Assembly: GCA_005883575.1 (NCBI GenBank)
Contig: VBFH01000029.1
Span: 1 to 64,000 of the forward strand
Length of the DNA: 64,000 bases
Source: Chloroflexota bacterium
GTDB lineage: Bacteria > Chloroflexota > Dormibacteria > Dormibacterales > Dormibacteraceae
Direction of reading: 5' to 3'
In this document: positions 51,792-60,173 of the stretch, piece after piece
Position numbering within the stretch: the stretch's first letter is position 1
Layout: every line of letters begins with the position of its first letter
Notes under the pieces: model-generated
The model's database searches: none
What the model was told of the DNA's origin: nothing
Seen by the model: the letters and a program-made list of their open reading frames with translations, nothing else
Made by a program: the position numbers and the translations under genes

Positions 51792-52550
51792 GTGTTGTAC
51801 GTGGGGACGTCTGGATGGCAGTACCGACACTGGAAGCGCATCTTCTATCCCGAGAAGCTGCTCCCACGCATGTGGCTGCCCTTCTTTGCTGAGCGTTTCC
51901 AGACCGTTGAGGTCAACAACACGTTCTACCGCCTCCCAGAAAGATCGGTCTTCGAGCAGTGGAGGCAAAACTCGCCGAGCGATTTCATCTTCGCGCTGAA
52001 GATGAGCCGCTACCTCACACACCTGAAGCGGCTCCACGATCCCGCAGAGCCCGTCCGCCGATTCATGGAGCGCGCCGAGGGGCTCGGTCCAAAGCTTGGT
52101 CCGATCCTGATCCAGCTCCCCCCGCGCCACACCGCCGACCTCGAGCTGCTGGATGGGACACTGCAGCTGTTCCACTCCTCCGTCCGCGTCGCCATAGAAT
52201 TCCGCGACGAGCAGTGGTTCACGGCCGAAACCGCGGCGCTGCTCGAGCGTCGCGGAGTGGCGCTGTGTCTCGGCGACACCCCGCGGCGCAAGCAGCCAAC
52301 ATGGCGGACTGCAGAGTGGGGCTTCGTCCGCTTTCACGAGGGCACGGGCCCGCAAGCGCCCGGCTATGAGCGTGATGTGTTGCGCGGGTGGGTGGATCGC
52401 ATCGCTGAGTTGTGGCAGGAATCCGACGTCTACATCTACTTCAACAACGACACCGGCGGCTACGCAATCAGGGACGCGGTCGTGTTTGCCGAGCTCGCGG
52501 CTGCCGCCGGCCTCAGACCGACGCGCGTGCCTTCAACGAACGCCGCTTGA
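51792..52550 (+). CDS. DUF72 family protein
   Basis: The 252-residue TIM-barrel-like protein has YVGTSGWQYRHWKRIFYP, VEVNNTFYRLPERSVFEQW, and VRFHEGTGPQAPGY, then YIYFNNDTGGYAIRDA. The family is widespread; its activity is not established. GTG 51792 is the start. The last 38 bases overlap the convergent HExxH gene. Confidence 0.83.
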   Translation: MLYVGTSGWQYRHWKRIFYPEKLLPRMWLPFFAERFQTVEVNNTFYRLPERSVFEQWRQNSPSDFIFALKMSRYLTHLKRLHDPAEPVRRFMERAEGLGPKLGPILIQLPPRHTADLELLDGTLQLFHSSVRVAIEFRDEQWFTAETAALLERRGVALCLGDTPRRKQPTWRTAEWGFVRFHEGTGPQAPGYERDVLRGWVDRIAELWQESDVYIYFNNDTGGYAIRDAVVFAELAAAAGLRPTRVPSTNAA

Positions 52551-52989
52551 GGGCCAGGTCGGCGTCGTCCGTCGTCACGTAGCGGCGCCGGAAGTTGCGA
52601 AGGGCGAATCGGTCGCACGCGGTTTCGGCCGAGGATCCTTTGCCCAACACCTCATGCAGGTACCAATGCATCCACTCGTGGCAGTAGAGAAATCGCAGCA
52701 CGTCGCGGCGGCCGCGGAAATAAACGGTCTCGGACGCCCAGGCGAACCGCATGCCTGCACCTCGCTTGCGCCGCGCAGCGTAGATCACCGGCTCTTTGAA
52801 GGCTCGGAACGGAATCGGAACCTGCAGCACGATCCGCCTCTCCTCGAACTCGCACCGCGCGGCGAGGTGGGGCGCCCAGCGGTAACGGAGCGGCTTGATC
52901 ACGATCTCGTAATCGCAGCGGGGGAGGCCCTCCAGGACCCCGCGGGCCTGGGTGGTGCTGAACCCCGGGAGCTCGGAGCGGATGGCCAT
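52513..52989 (-). CDS. SprT-like putative zinc metalloprotein
   Basis: The 158-residue protein contains LRFLYCHEWMHWYLHEVLG, an HExxH motif with a further His-Glu, as in SprT-like domains. The rest is basic at the C-terminus (RRRYVTTDDADLALKRRSL). It could be a metallopeptidase or a metal-binding protein on DNA. ATG 52989 follows TATCCT by nine bases; an upstream extension would run into the divergent gene. Confidence 0.65.
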   Translation of the reverse strand: MAIRSELPGFSTTQARGVLEGLPRCDYEIVIKPLRYRWAPHLAARCEFEERRIVLQVPIPFRAFKEPVIYAARRKRGAGMRFAWASETVYFRGRRDVLRFLYCHEWMHWYLHEVLGKGSSAETACDRFALRNFRRRYVTTDDADLALKRRSLKARASV

Positions 52990-53044
52990 GGCCGAAACAG
53001 GATAGGGGCTGCCGGTGGGCGTTATGACTGGATAGGAGGAGTTG

Positions 53045-53545
53045 ATGCCAGACACTGTCGTCGGCCTGTTCAGAACCCGCCCGGAAGCCGAGCGGGCCCT
53101 TCGAAAACTCGAGGAGGCGGGCTTCCGTCCCGACCAGATCTCGCTCGCCACGCCCCGTCGGGGCCGGCGCGGCCACTACGGCTTGAAGGTAGGTGTGGGC
53201 ATCGTGGCCGGCACCCTACTGGGCGCCCTCGCCGGAGCGGTCGCCACCGGCCTGGTCCCCGGCGTCCACCCCTTGATTGCCGGCAACGTCCTCGCCACCT
53301 TCCTGTTCGCCGCCGTGGCGGGCGCGGCCACCGGCGGTGTGGCCGGCGCGCTCGTGAGCATGGCCGCATCGGGCGACCGGGCCCTCTACTACGAGCAGGA
53401 GGTCGAAGCTGGACGCTATCTCGTCAGCGTGGCCGGGCCGGGATTGGAGGACGCCGAGGAGATCATGAGAGTGGCCGGTGCCATGGAGGCGGCTCCGATC
53501 GAAGCTCCTCTCGAGAAAGGACATCCTCGACCGGAGGGCGGCTGA
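53045..53545 (+). CDS. membrane protein with glycine-zipper-like segment
   Basis: The 166-residue protein has an N-terminal soluble part (VVGLFRTRPEAERALRKLEE, a general-stress-protein 17M-like start). Two Gly/Ala-rich helices follow at about 50-75 and 80-105 (GVGIVAGTLLGALAGAVATG), then a soluble tail. AGGAGG lies five bases before ATG 53045. The function is unknown; similar proteins are often stress-related. Confidence 0.65.
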   Translation: MPDTVVGLFRTRPEAERALRKLEEAGFRPDQISLATPRRGRRGHYGLKVGVGIVAGTLLGALAGAVATGLVPGVHPLIAGNVLATFLFAAVAGAATGGVAGALVSMAASGDRALYYEQEVEAGRYLVSVAGPGLEDAEEIMRVAGAMEAAPIEAPLEKGHPRPEGG

Positions 53546-53560
53546 GCAAAGCTCCGCGGC

Positions 53561-53944
53561 CTAGTTGTTCGGCTCGGCCCGGCTGATGTCCTCTTGGACA
53601 TCCTCCCCTTCGCCGCGTCGCGAAAGGTCACCGAGGGACACGATGCCTTCGAGCTTGTGGTCCGTCATCACCAGCACCCGCTTGACATCGTGCGACTTCA
53701 TCATGTCCATGGCATCGTCACTGCAGATGTCTGCGAGCCGTGTCTTCGACGGATCGCTGCCGGTCGCAACCGCGCGCACGGTGATGTCCCTGTCGGTGAC
53801 GATTCCGCACGGCTTGTCCGCCTCCATGACGATGACGGAACCGATGCGCAGGTCGCTCATCGCCTTGGCCGCCTCGGTCACCGACGTCTCGGAGCTCATC
53901 GACACCGGATCTCGCGTCATAACGTCGCGAACTGTTTTGGCCAT
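53561..53944 (-). CDS. CBS-domain protein with shortened second repeat
   Basis: The 127-residue protein has a full first CBS motif (MAKTVRDVMTRDPVSM, KPCGIVTDRDITVRAV). The linker into the second repeat reads LADICSDDAMDMMKSHDVKRVLVM. In comparable proteins a dozen or so residues (a V-x-PDD-like strand and turn) lie between ICS and the helix, so an in-frame deletion seems to have removed part of the second CBS motif. Adenosyl ligand binding may be altered. GGAGG precedes ATG 53944. Confidence 0.8.
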   Translation of the reverse strand: MAKTVRDVMTRDPVSMSSETSVTEAAKAMSDLRIGSVIVMEADKPCGIVTDRDITVRAVATGSDPSKTRLADICSDDAMDMMKSHDVKRVLVMTDHKLEGIVSLGDLSRRGEGEDVQEDISRAEPNN

Positions 53945-54124
53945 GAAAGCGCCTCCAGATGTCGGATGAGTCTATTACGAGAAAAAACGCGTGAGCGATC
54001 GAGCGTTACTCGCGGCCGGCGTTTGTCCGTGACCACCAAAGACTCAAAGTAGTCGATAGTCCTGACCCGTTAACCAATTGGGGGCGCTTGGCCAGCAATG
54101 GCCGAGCCCTCCACTTACGCAGAC

Positions 54125-54682
54125 CTAGATCGCCTTCGGAACGCGGAAGATCCAGGCGAGAAATGTTCCGCTTGCGACCCCGAGCAGACCGCCCACGGCG
54201 ACGTCGCTGGGAAAGTGATGGCCGAGGTGCACGCGCGAGAGTCCAACGCCTGTCGCCAGCGCGTAAACGAGCGGAGCGGCGTGGGGATAGAAAGTCGCGA
54301 GAGCTGTCGCCGCAGCGAATGATGACGCCGAGTGTCCGGATGGGAACGAGGCATCGGTGGTCCTGATGCCGACGACGAGCACGTCGCGGTCGACCCAGGG
54401 ACGCTTTCGTCTGAACACTGGTTTGACGAGTCGCTGGACAACGTAAGTTGTGCCCAGAGAGGCGACCGCGGTCGCAAGTCCCGCTCTTCGCCCCTTCGGC
54501 CCACCGAGCCATGCGAGGGCGGCGCCGCCCGCGACCCAGCCGAGCCCTTCGCCGAGGTCGGAAAGGGTGGTCACGTACTGGTCTCCGAGTGGAGAGTGGG
54601 GCAGCCCGTGGATCATGCGGTACAGGCGCCGATCTACCGACTCGGGCAGGATCCGGGGTGGCTCCAGGGAAGGAGACTGCAT
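54125..54682 (-). CDS. PAP2-family phosphatase
   Basis: The 185-residue membrane protein has the three acid-phosphatase motifs: KPVFRRKRPW, SFPSGHSASS, and SRVHLGHHFPSD. It probably dephosphorylates a lipid phosphate such as undecaprenyl pyrophosphate or phosphatidate. The 180-bp gap on its 3' side (53945-54124) holds only the CBS promoter region and no clear element. Confidence 0.87.
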   Translation of the reverse strand: MQSPSLEPPRILPESVDRRLYRMIHGLPHSPLGDQYVTTLSDLGEGLGWVAGGAALAWLGGPKGRRAGLATAVASLGTTYVVQRLVKPVFRRKRPWVDRDVLVVGIRTTDASFPSGHSASSFAAATALATFYPHAAPLVYALATGVGLSRVHLGHHFPSDVAVGGLLGVASGTFLAWIFRVPKAI

Positions 54683-54740
54683 CCTTTAAGGAACGCGGGC
54701 CTGCGGTGAAGGCAGCGGAGGCAAGCGTTCTGGTTCTGGG

Positions 54741-55325
54741 ATGAGGCGGCAAGAGCGCGCTGGACCGCGCATCGACGCCTGGTGGGATGCGGTGCTCGCC
54801 GGGGAAACCGGGGAAGCACATCCGATCTTTGGGGACCAGGTGAAAGTGCACCTGCGCGAAGGCCGTCTGACGCTGTCGGGCGACCTCGATCGGCGCGAAG
54901 ACCGCTCGGCGCTCTTGCGCCAGGCCAGCTCCCGTATCGGGCGCGGCATCAGCCATGTCGACGCTTCCGCCCTACGGGTGGCCGACCGACATGAGAAGGC
55001 CGGCATCCTCGAGCAAACGCTCGTCGCCGCCTATCCCGACCGCGCGACCGCCGGCCTCGCGCGCAAGCTCGTCCTCGAGCACAGCCGCGTCGCGCCCAAA
55101 GAGGAGGGGATCGTCGACCACGCGGATGCGCGACGGCTGCGCGAGCTCGTGCCGAAAGAATTTGTCGATGACGCGACAAAGCGCATCGAACACGGCGACG
55201 CGCTGCTCATCCTTCGCGTCGACGAAACGGCAGGCTTCAAGGTCCGCGAGCTGCTGGAGGAGGACACGCGCAGCACATGGACCATCGCCACTCCGCCGCG
55301 CCTCAGCTCCGGGAATGGCAAATAA
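54741..55325 (+). CDS. hypothetical protein with BON-like segment
   Basis: Residues about 28-75 of this 194-residue soluble protein (VKVHLREGRLTLSGDLDRRE) look like a BON-type fold. The C-terminal half is an unrecognised domain with charged helices. Its stop TAA abuts the NRAMP-like gene start, so the two are probably co-transcribed. It could have a metal-linked or envelope role, but nothing in the sequence shows it. Confidence 0.6.
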   Translation: MRRQERAGPRIDAWWDAVLAGETGEAHPIFGDQVKVHLREGRLTLSGDLDRREDRSALLRQASSRIGRGISHVDASALRVADRHEKAGILEQTLVAAYPDRATAGLARKLVLEHSRVAPKEEGIVDHADARRLRELVPKEFVDDATKRIEHGDALLILRVDETAGFKVRELLEEDTRSTWTIATPPRLSSGNGK

Positions 55326-56624
55326 ATGTCTGAGCTAGGCAGCCGCGGCGCTAGAGTCCGGCGGCGCGTTTCGGCCCGGGAAGCCGTGTCGGAACACCTC
55401 GGCGTCCGAGATGTCGTGCGCTCGATCGGGCCGGGCGTGATCACGGGAGGCGCCGACAACGACCCGTCCGGGATCGCGAGCTACTCCATCATCGGCGCGA
55501 CAGCGGGTTTCGCCCAGAACTGGCTGCTCCTGCTCGCCACCCCGATGCTGATCGCCGTCATCCAGATGTCGGCCAAGGTCGCCAACGTGACGAAGAGCGA
55601 CCTCGCCACAGTGTTGCGCACCACATTCGGCGCACGCATCGCCACCCCCGCCGTGCTCCTGATGGTGATTCCGAGCGTGATCACGATGGGCGCCGACCTG
55701 CTCGCGATGGCGGCGGCGCTGCAGTTGATCACAGGCGTCAGGTACATCTACTGGGTCGTTCCGATGGCTGCGATCATGGCCGTCGTCACGATCTTTCTCG
55801 ACTACCGAGTCGTAAGTCGTTACATGCTCGGGCTGGTGGCCTTCCTGGCCACGTACATCGTGGCCGCGTTCCTCGCCAAGCCGGATTGGCTGGATGTTGT
55901 GCGGAGCACTTTCGTGCCGCAGGTCAGCCTCACCCCCGGCTACATGCTCGCGGCGGTCGCCATGCTCGGCACCACGATCACTCCCTATCTGTTCTTCTGG
56001 CAGACGAGCGGCGAGGTCGAGGAGAAGCGCGGCGTGCAGCAGCTCACGCGCACCAATCTGGACATTACGGTCGGCATCATCTGGTCGAACCTGACCGCGT
56101 TCTTCGTCATCGTCGCCACCGGTGCGGTTCTCTTCTCCCACCAGACGCAGATCCGCACCGCCGCCGACGCAGCGCGGGCGCTGGAACCCTTCGCGGGCCA
56201 TTACGCGCCGGATATCTTCGCGGTCGGCATCATCGGCGCAGGCCTGCTCGCGATCCCGGTCCTGGCCGCGTCCTCGGCGTTCGGGATAGCGGGTCTGGCG
56301 GGTTGGCGACGTGGCCTCGGCCGCAACCCTAAGAACGCGCCGCAGTTCTACATCGTCATCGGACTGGCGTTCCTCGTCGCGATGGAACTCGCCGTATCTT
56401 CTGTCGACCCCGTGAAGGCCCTCTTCTACTCGCAGGTGCTGAACGGTCTGGTGGCGCCGGTGATGATCATCCTCATGCTGGTCCTGACCTCGAGCCGCAA
56501 GCTCATGGGCGACTTCGTCAACGGTTGGCTGACCAATGCCATCGGTTTGGCGGCCGCCGTCGTGATGGTGCTCGCCGACATCGCCCTCTCCTACCAGATC
56601 GCGGCCAAAGGCGTTCCGAGTTAG
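55326..56624 (+). CDS. NRAMP-related metal-ion transporter
   Basis: The 432-residue protein has about eleven helices. The helix-1 site reads [14 protein letters not shown], where classical NRAMPs have DPGN. The helix-6 site reads [15 protein letters not shown], without the Met-Pro-His of manganese/iron transporters. Loss of that Met suggests selectivity other than soft transition metals, perhaps Mg2+ as in NRAMP-related magnesium transporters. This is inference. It follows the BON-like gene with no gap. Confidence 0.8.
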   Translation: MSELGSRGARVRRRVSAREAVSEHLGVRDVVRSIGPGVITGGADNDPSGIASYSIIGATAGFAQNWLLLLATPMLIAVIQMSAKVANVTKSDLATVLRTTFGARIATPAVLLMVIPSVITMGADLLAMAAALQLITGVRYIYWVVPMAAIMAVVTIFLDYRVVSRYMLGLVAFLATYIVAAFLAKPDWLDVVRSTFVPQVSLTPGYMLAAVAMLGTTITPYLFFWQTSGEVEEKRGVQQLTRTNLDITVGIIWSNLTAFFVIVATGAVLFSHQTQIRTAADAARALEPFAGHYAPDIFAVGIIGAGLLAIPVLAASSAFGIAGLAGWRRGLGRNPKNAPQFYIVIGLAFLVAMELAVSSVDPVKALFYSQVLNGLVAPVMIILMLVLTSSRKLMGDFVNGWLTNAIGLAAAVVMVLADIALSYQIAAKGVPS

Positions 56625-56639
56625 TGGTCCGCGAGGCGG

Positions 56640-56850
56640 CGGCGCTCCTGCGTGCGGGAAGACGTCGCGCTCATAGAAGCGCATGAAGGCTTCCTGCTCC
56701 GGACCTACATGGCGCACGTACACGTGGTCGAAACCGTCCTTGACGAACTCCGCGATGCCGTCGAAATTTCGCTGCGGATCAGGCCCGCAAACGATCTCCT
56801 TCTAGATCGCCTCGGGCGTCACCACCGGCCGAGTAGCCGATCTCGACCCT
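56640..56850 (-). pseudogene. C-terminal remnant of an F420-dependent LLM oxidoreductase
   Basis: On the minus strand the frame TPEAI, a TAG stop, KEIVCGPDPQRNFDGIAEFV, then DGFDHVYVRHVGPEQEAFMR and FYERDVFPHAG matches the end of TIGR03557-type F420 enzymes. The N-terminal barrel is missing and an internal TAG is present. It is a decayed remnant beside the NRAMP-like gene. Confidence 0.6.
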
Positions 56851-56935
56851 CGACTGGCCCTGGCTTCATCCCCACTTAAGAGCTAACGCGCGCGCGTACG
56901 CCCAATACGCGGGGCGTTGAACCTGTGAGGCAAGA

Positions 56936-57349
56936 GTGCGAGCGCCAGTCGAAGAAAGCGTCAAAAAGGACCAGACCCTGAGCTCGCGAGGCCTGATCGC
57001 TTCGGTGATCGGCGACGCGCAGCGCCTGGTCGCGCTCGAGATCGCGCTCGCCAAGCAAGAGGTCAAAGAGCTGGCGACCGGAAACGCCATCGCCGGCGGG
57101 CTGATCGCGTTCGGCGGGCTTCTCGTGATGCTCGCCATCCTCGTCGCGGTTCCGTCTCTGGTCGTGATCCTTGTGCCGTGGCACTGGCAGGCGGCCGCGG
57201 TGTGGATCGCCGCTTATGCGGTCATCGGACTGCTGCTCGTGGTTGTCGGCAAGGCGCGCATGCAGATGCGGCTTCCCCCGCGCACTGTCGAGAGCTTGAA
57301 GGAGAACAAGGAATGGGCGCTTCGGCGCGTGAAATCGAACGGCAGATAA
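56936..57349 (+). CDS. holin-superfamily-III-like membrane protein
   Basis: The 137-residue protein has an amphipathic N-terminal stretch (ASVIGDAQRLVALEIALAKQEVKE). Two membrane helices follow at about 48-75 and 84-106, as in the actinobacterial phage-holin III family (PF07332-like). It overlaps the next gene by 37 bases and precedes a YihY protein. The set is common in Actinobacteria as an envelope cluster, not a phage. Confidence 0.75.
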   Translation: MRAPVEESVKKDQTLSSRGLIASVIGDAQRLVALEIALAKQEVKELATGNAIAGGLIAFGGLLVMLAILVAVPSLVVILVPWHWQAAAVWIAAYAVIGLLLVVVGKARMQMRLPPRTVESLKENKEWALRRVKSNGR

Positions 57350-57759
57350 AAGAGACCCGTGAGCGCATGGACAGCAACCTGACCCAGCTGGAAGGGCGCG
57401 CCGCCACGAACGCCGTGCGCTACGGTCGCATCGCCGCCATCGGGCTCGGGGTGCTCGCGCTGGCGGGCGTTGCGTTCTTCATCTACCGCCGCACACACCG
57501 GCCGACCCTGCGCGATCGCCTCGACGATCTGTCCGTCGACAACCTTCGCTCCCTTGCGGATGAGCTGTCGGTAAGGCTGCGAGAGAAGCTTCCGTCGGTG
57601 ACCGTGCGGGTCAACGAGAAGACCGAGCACGAGCCTGGCACCGTCGAGGGCATCCTGCGGAAGGTTGCACCCGCTCTGGTCGGTGCGGCGGGCTCGGCGC
57701 TGATCGAGCGCGTGGTGAGCGCGCCAGACAGCGAGTTCGCAGCGCCCCAGGCGGAATAA
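57313..57759 (+). CDS. DUF3618-type membrane protein
   Basis: The 148-residue protein begins with the DUF3618 helix (REIERQIKETRERMDSNLTQLEG), then one membrane helix at about 37-58. A cytoplasmic tail with coiled-coil character follows. ATG 57313 lies inside the upstream gene in another frame, with AAGGA before it. It is probably co-translated with the holin-like protein. Confidence 0.75.
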   Translation: MGASAREIERQIKETRERMDSNLTQLEGRAATNAVRYGRIAAIGLGVLALAGVAFFIYRRTHRPTLRDRLDDLSVDNLRSLADELSVRLREKLPSVTVRVNEKTEHEPGTVEGILRKVAPALVGAAGSALIERVVSAPDSEFAAPQAE

Positions 57760-57762
57760 TCT
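57757..57762 (+). promoter_or_regulatory. -10 box TAATCT before the YihY gene
   Basis: TAATCT overlaps the upstream stop codon and lies seven bases before GTG 57770. This suggests a separate leaderless start in addition to read-through. Confidence 0.35.
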
Positions 57763-57769
57763 GTCGTCC

Positions 57770-58789
57770 GTGAAGGCGCGCATCCAGCGGTTGGTTCAAC
57801 GCGCGCAGGCCACGCTGCCGGCCCGGGTTCTGATCGCCTACGGTGAGAGCCAGGCCAGCAACTACGCGTTGGCGCTCGCCTTCGCCGGATTCATGGCCAT
57901 GTTTCCGATGATGCTCGGCGCGCTGTCGATCCTCGGCCTCGCCATCCGTGACCCCGCCACGGAGGCGCACATTCAATCGCTGGTGCTGCAGGTGTTCCCC
58001 GCGAGCGCCCAGCCGGAGCTGGAGAAAGCGCTCCACGGGGTGAAGCAGTCCTGGGGATGGTTGGGCATCGTCTCTCTGGCTGGCCTGCTGTGGAGCGCCG
58101 GCAGCATCTTCGCGACGATGGAGTTCGCCCTGACGCAGATCTTCGGCAGCAAGCAGCGCGACATGCTGCGCCAGCGGCTGATGGGTCTCGTGATGATGCT
58201 GCTCCTCGTCGCCGCCATCGTTGTGACGGTGGCGATCAACGCGGTACCGGCCTTCTTCCCGCTCGCGTCGTGGATCACCTGGATCATCGGCTTCGTCGCC
58301 GGCGCGGTGGTGATGATCGCGCTCCTGGTTGCGCTCTACCGCTTCGTGCCCAATAGGACATTCCGATTGACCGACGTCCTCCCGGGCGCGGTTCTGGCGG
58401 GTTTGCTCATCGAGGCCCTTTCGTTCGCTTTTCCTCTCTACGCGAAGATCGCAGGCGGCTTCAACACCTACGGCGCGCAGTTCGCGCTCTTCTTTCTCCT
58501 CGCGACATGGTTTTACCTGCTCAGCCAGCTCGTTCTGCTCGGCGCCGTGTTCAACCGCTTCCGGCTCGGCGAGCCGGCGACCCTCGGCATCGTGGCCAGC
58601 CCGATGCATCTGTCGCGCAACAAGGGCAAGCCGGTGGAGTCGATCAAGGAGAAGCAGGCGGAGAGCGCGCCTCCGGAGCCTCCTCGGCGTTCGATCTTTC
58701 AGCGCGCGGCCCTGGCGGCGGTTGTGGCCGTGGCCCTGGCGGCCGGCGTGGTGAGGCGCCGGCGGCCCAAAACCGTGAACCAGGGCTGA
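57770..58789 (+). CDS. YihY/UPF0761 family membrane protein
   Basis: The 339-residue protein has six helices and the family pattern SNYALALAFAGFMAMFPMML, LLWSAGSIFATMEFALTQIF, and FNTYGAQFALFFLLATWFYL. A basic tail follows. Members were once thought to be RNase BN but are now regarded as membrane proteins of unknown transport or envelope function. It ends the holin-DUF3618-YihY run. Confidence 0.83.
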   Translation: MKARIQRLVQRAQATLPARVLIAYGESQASNYALALAFAGFMAMFPMMLGALSILGLAIRDPATEAHIQSLVLQVFPASAQPELEKALHGVKQSWGWLGIVSLAGLLWSAGSIFATMEFALTQIFGSKQRDMLRQRLMGLVMMLLLVAAIVVTVAINAVPAFFPLASWITWIIGFVAGAVVMIALLVALYRFVPNRTFRLTDVLPGAVLAGLLIEALSFAFPLYAKIAGGFNTYGAQFALFFLLATWFYLLSQLVLLGAVFNRFRLGEPATLGIVASPMHLSRNKGKPVESIKEKQAESAPPEPPRRSIFQRAALAAVVAVALAAGVVRRRRPKTVNQG

Positions 58790-58906
58790 ATTCGGCCTGA
58801 ACTCGGCCGGTAGGTAGTCGCCGGGTCCCTGGGCGTTACCGAGACGAGCGGCCCACGCGGCGACTTGTGAGGAAGCAAGGGTCGTCCAGGAACTCAAAGG
58901 AGGTTC

Positions 58907-59245
58907 GTGCGTTTGGGAACTCTGCTATTCATCCTGCTCGTCATTCTGGTTCTCGCCGTGCTCCTCGGGGCGGGCGGGTACAGCGTTCGCCGGTACTGGA
59001 GTCCGGCGGGCTCTGAGGTCGTCGAGACAGGCGACACCGGCTCGGGAGCAGGCGCGGGTATTGCGGCCGCGATTCTCGCTCTGCTGGTGCTGATGCTTCT
59101 GTTCTTCGGCTTCACGCAGTGGAACTGGTTCGGCACACGCTCGGCCGTCCAGAACAACCCGGTCGTAACGTCACCTCAGCAAGGACAGCAAAGCCCGAGC
59201 GGCGGCGGTAACGCTTCACCGAGCGCCAAGCCGTCTCCGTCGTAA
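58907..59245 (+). CDS. small two-helix membrane protein with Ser/Gln-rich tail
   Basis: The 112-residue protein has a first helix at about 3-25, a Gly-rich loop, and a second helix at about 51-72. A low-complexity tail of Ser, Gly, Gln and Pro follows. AAAGGAGG lies upstream of GTG 58907. A strong terminator follows, so it is a single-gene unit. No family is assigned. Confidence 0.6.
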   Translation: MRLGTLLFILLVILVLAVLLGAGGYSVRRYWSPAGSEVVETGDTGSGAGAGIAAAILALLVLMLLFFGFTQWNWFGTRSAVQNNPVVTSPQQGQQSPSGGGNASPSAKPSPS

Positions 59246-59250
59246 GAGGT

Positions 59251-59274
59251 CTCCCCTGACCCTCCTCAGGGGAG
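59251..59274 (+). terminator. first hairpin after the small membrane gene
   Basis: CTCCCCTGA and TCAGGGGAG form a perfect 9-bp stem with a six-base loop, six bases past the stop. There is no T-run; it is followed closely by a second hairpin that has one. Confidence 0.6.
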
Positions 59275-59278
59275 CTGC

Positions 59279-59313
59279 GGGGCCGCGTCTTTCGGGACCG
59301 GCCCTCTTTTTTT
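59279..59313 (+). terminator. intrinsic terminator with seven-T tail
   Basis: GGGCCGCGTC and GGACCGGCCC pair imperfectly around TTTCG and are followed by CTCTTTTTTT. Together with the preceding hairpin it forms a tandem terminator. Confidence 0.7.
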
Positions 59314-59381
59314 GCAAGTAGGCCCCGCCGTCGAGGCGTTGCCTGATTAGGGAGGAATCTCGCTCCAAAAGGAGGTCCAGA

Positions 59382-59744
59382 ATGGCCACCACCCGCCAGA
59401 AGGCTGCTGCGCGCCGCAACATCAAGAAGGCTCGAAACGTGCAGAGCCGCCGCGCCAACAGCGCGCGGATTCCAAAGCGCTCGCCGGGTCTGCGCACGTC
59501 GCAGAAGAACCGGATGTCCACCGGCACCTTCGCCTTCCCCCAGGAGCGCAAGGAGCCGTTGAACGACGCCCGGCATGTCCGCAACGCGGTGGCGCGTTTC
59601 GACCAGGTCGAGGGCGTCACCGACAAAGAGCGGGACGCTGCCTGGAGGCGAATCCGCGCCGCCGCCCGCAAGTACGGCGTCGAGATCCAGGCGAAGGGTT
59701 GGCGGTCGCTGATGAAGGGCGGCCGGACAGGGCGTTCTCGCTGA
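59382..59744 (+). CDS. small basic protein (DUF6582-like)
   Basis: In this 120-residue protein the first 40 residues are strongly basic with many Arg, Lys and Ser. The rest reads FAFPQERKEPLNDARHVRNA, VARFDQVEGVTDKERDAAW and KYGVEIQAKGW. I recall this second part as DUF6582. It could bind nucleic acid through the tail; function is unknown. AAAAGGAGG precedes ATG 59382. Confidence 0.7.
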   Translation: MATTRQKAAARRNIKKARNVQSRRANSARIPKRSPGLRTSQKNRMSTGTFAFPQERKEPLNDARHVRNAVARFDQVEGVTDKERDAAWRRIRAAARKYGVEIQAKGWRSLMKGGRTGRSR

Positions 59745-59833
59745 GCCTTCACCCCAAGTAAGGAGACAGGCGTTTCCTGAAAGAGGAGCTAAACGCGGCT
59801 GGGTGATCCAGCTCGAAAGGAGGTAAATCCAAA

Positions 59834-60001
59834 GTGGTTGCGTTGATCGTCTTGATCCTGCTGCTGCTGCTTCTCGGTGGAGGCGGTCTGCTGGCACCAG
59901 CGCTTCACATCCTCTGGATTCTGCTCGTCATCGGGCTGATCCTCTGGGCGCTCGGCTTCTTCGTCAGAGCCGCCGAAGGCGGTCGCTGGTATTACTGGTA
60001 G
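59834..60001 (+). CDS. 55-residue hydrophobic membrane protein
   Basis: GTG 59834 begins VALIVLILLLLLLGGGGLLA, then a second helix (HILWILLVIGLILWALGFFV) and the tail RAAEGGRWYYW. It resembles lmo0937-type small membrane proteins, often stress-linked. AAAGGAGGTAA precedes it. An intrinsic terminator follows. Confidence 0.6.
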   Translation: MVALIVLILLLLLLGGGGLLAPALHILWILLVIGLILWALGFFVRAAEGGRWYYW

Positions 60002-60020
60002 CGAAACGGCAGCGGTGAGA

Positions 60021-60051
60021 GGCGCCTGCTTCACGCCGGCGCCCTTTTTTT
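60021..60051 (+). terminator. intrinsic terminator
   Basis: GGCGCC and GGCGCC flank an 11-base loop and are followed by C and seven Ts, 20 bases after the small membrane gene. Confidence 0.7.
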
Positions 60052-60079
60052 CATTTTCTTAAATATCCGCTTACGTCTC

Positions 60080-60099
60080 GTAGGAGTCTTGTCTCCTAC
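60080..60099 (+). repeat. inverted repeat in the 120-bp gap before the zinc-binding gene
   Basis: GTAGGAG and CTCCTAC are separated by six bases, inside the AT-rich gap 60052-60173. An 8-bp palindrome CCGTACGG follows at about 60102-60109. Both could be operators of the downstream promoter. Confidence 0.3.
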
Positions 60100-60173
60100 A
60101 TCCGTACGGTGACAGAATTCGTGCGACGTCGATACTTGCCATGTCGCCTGGAGTTCTGGGCTTGGAGGCGGGA

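Noticed and set aside
56936-58789. Prophage remnant suggested by the holin-like gene
   Set aside because: No phage structural, lysis or integrase genes are present; holin-III/DUF3618/YihY is a usual chromosomal set in Actinobacteria.
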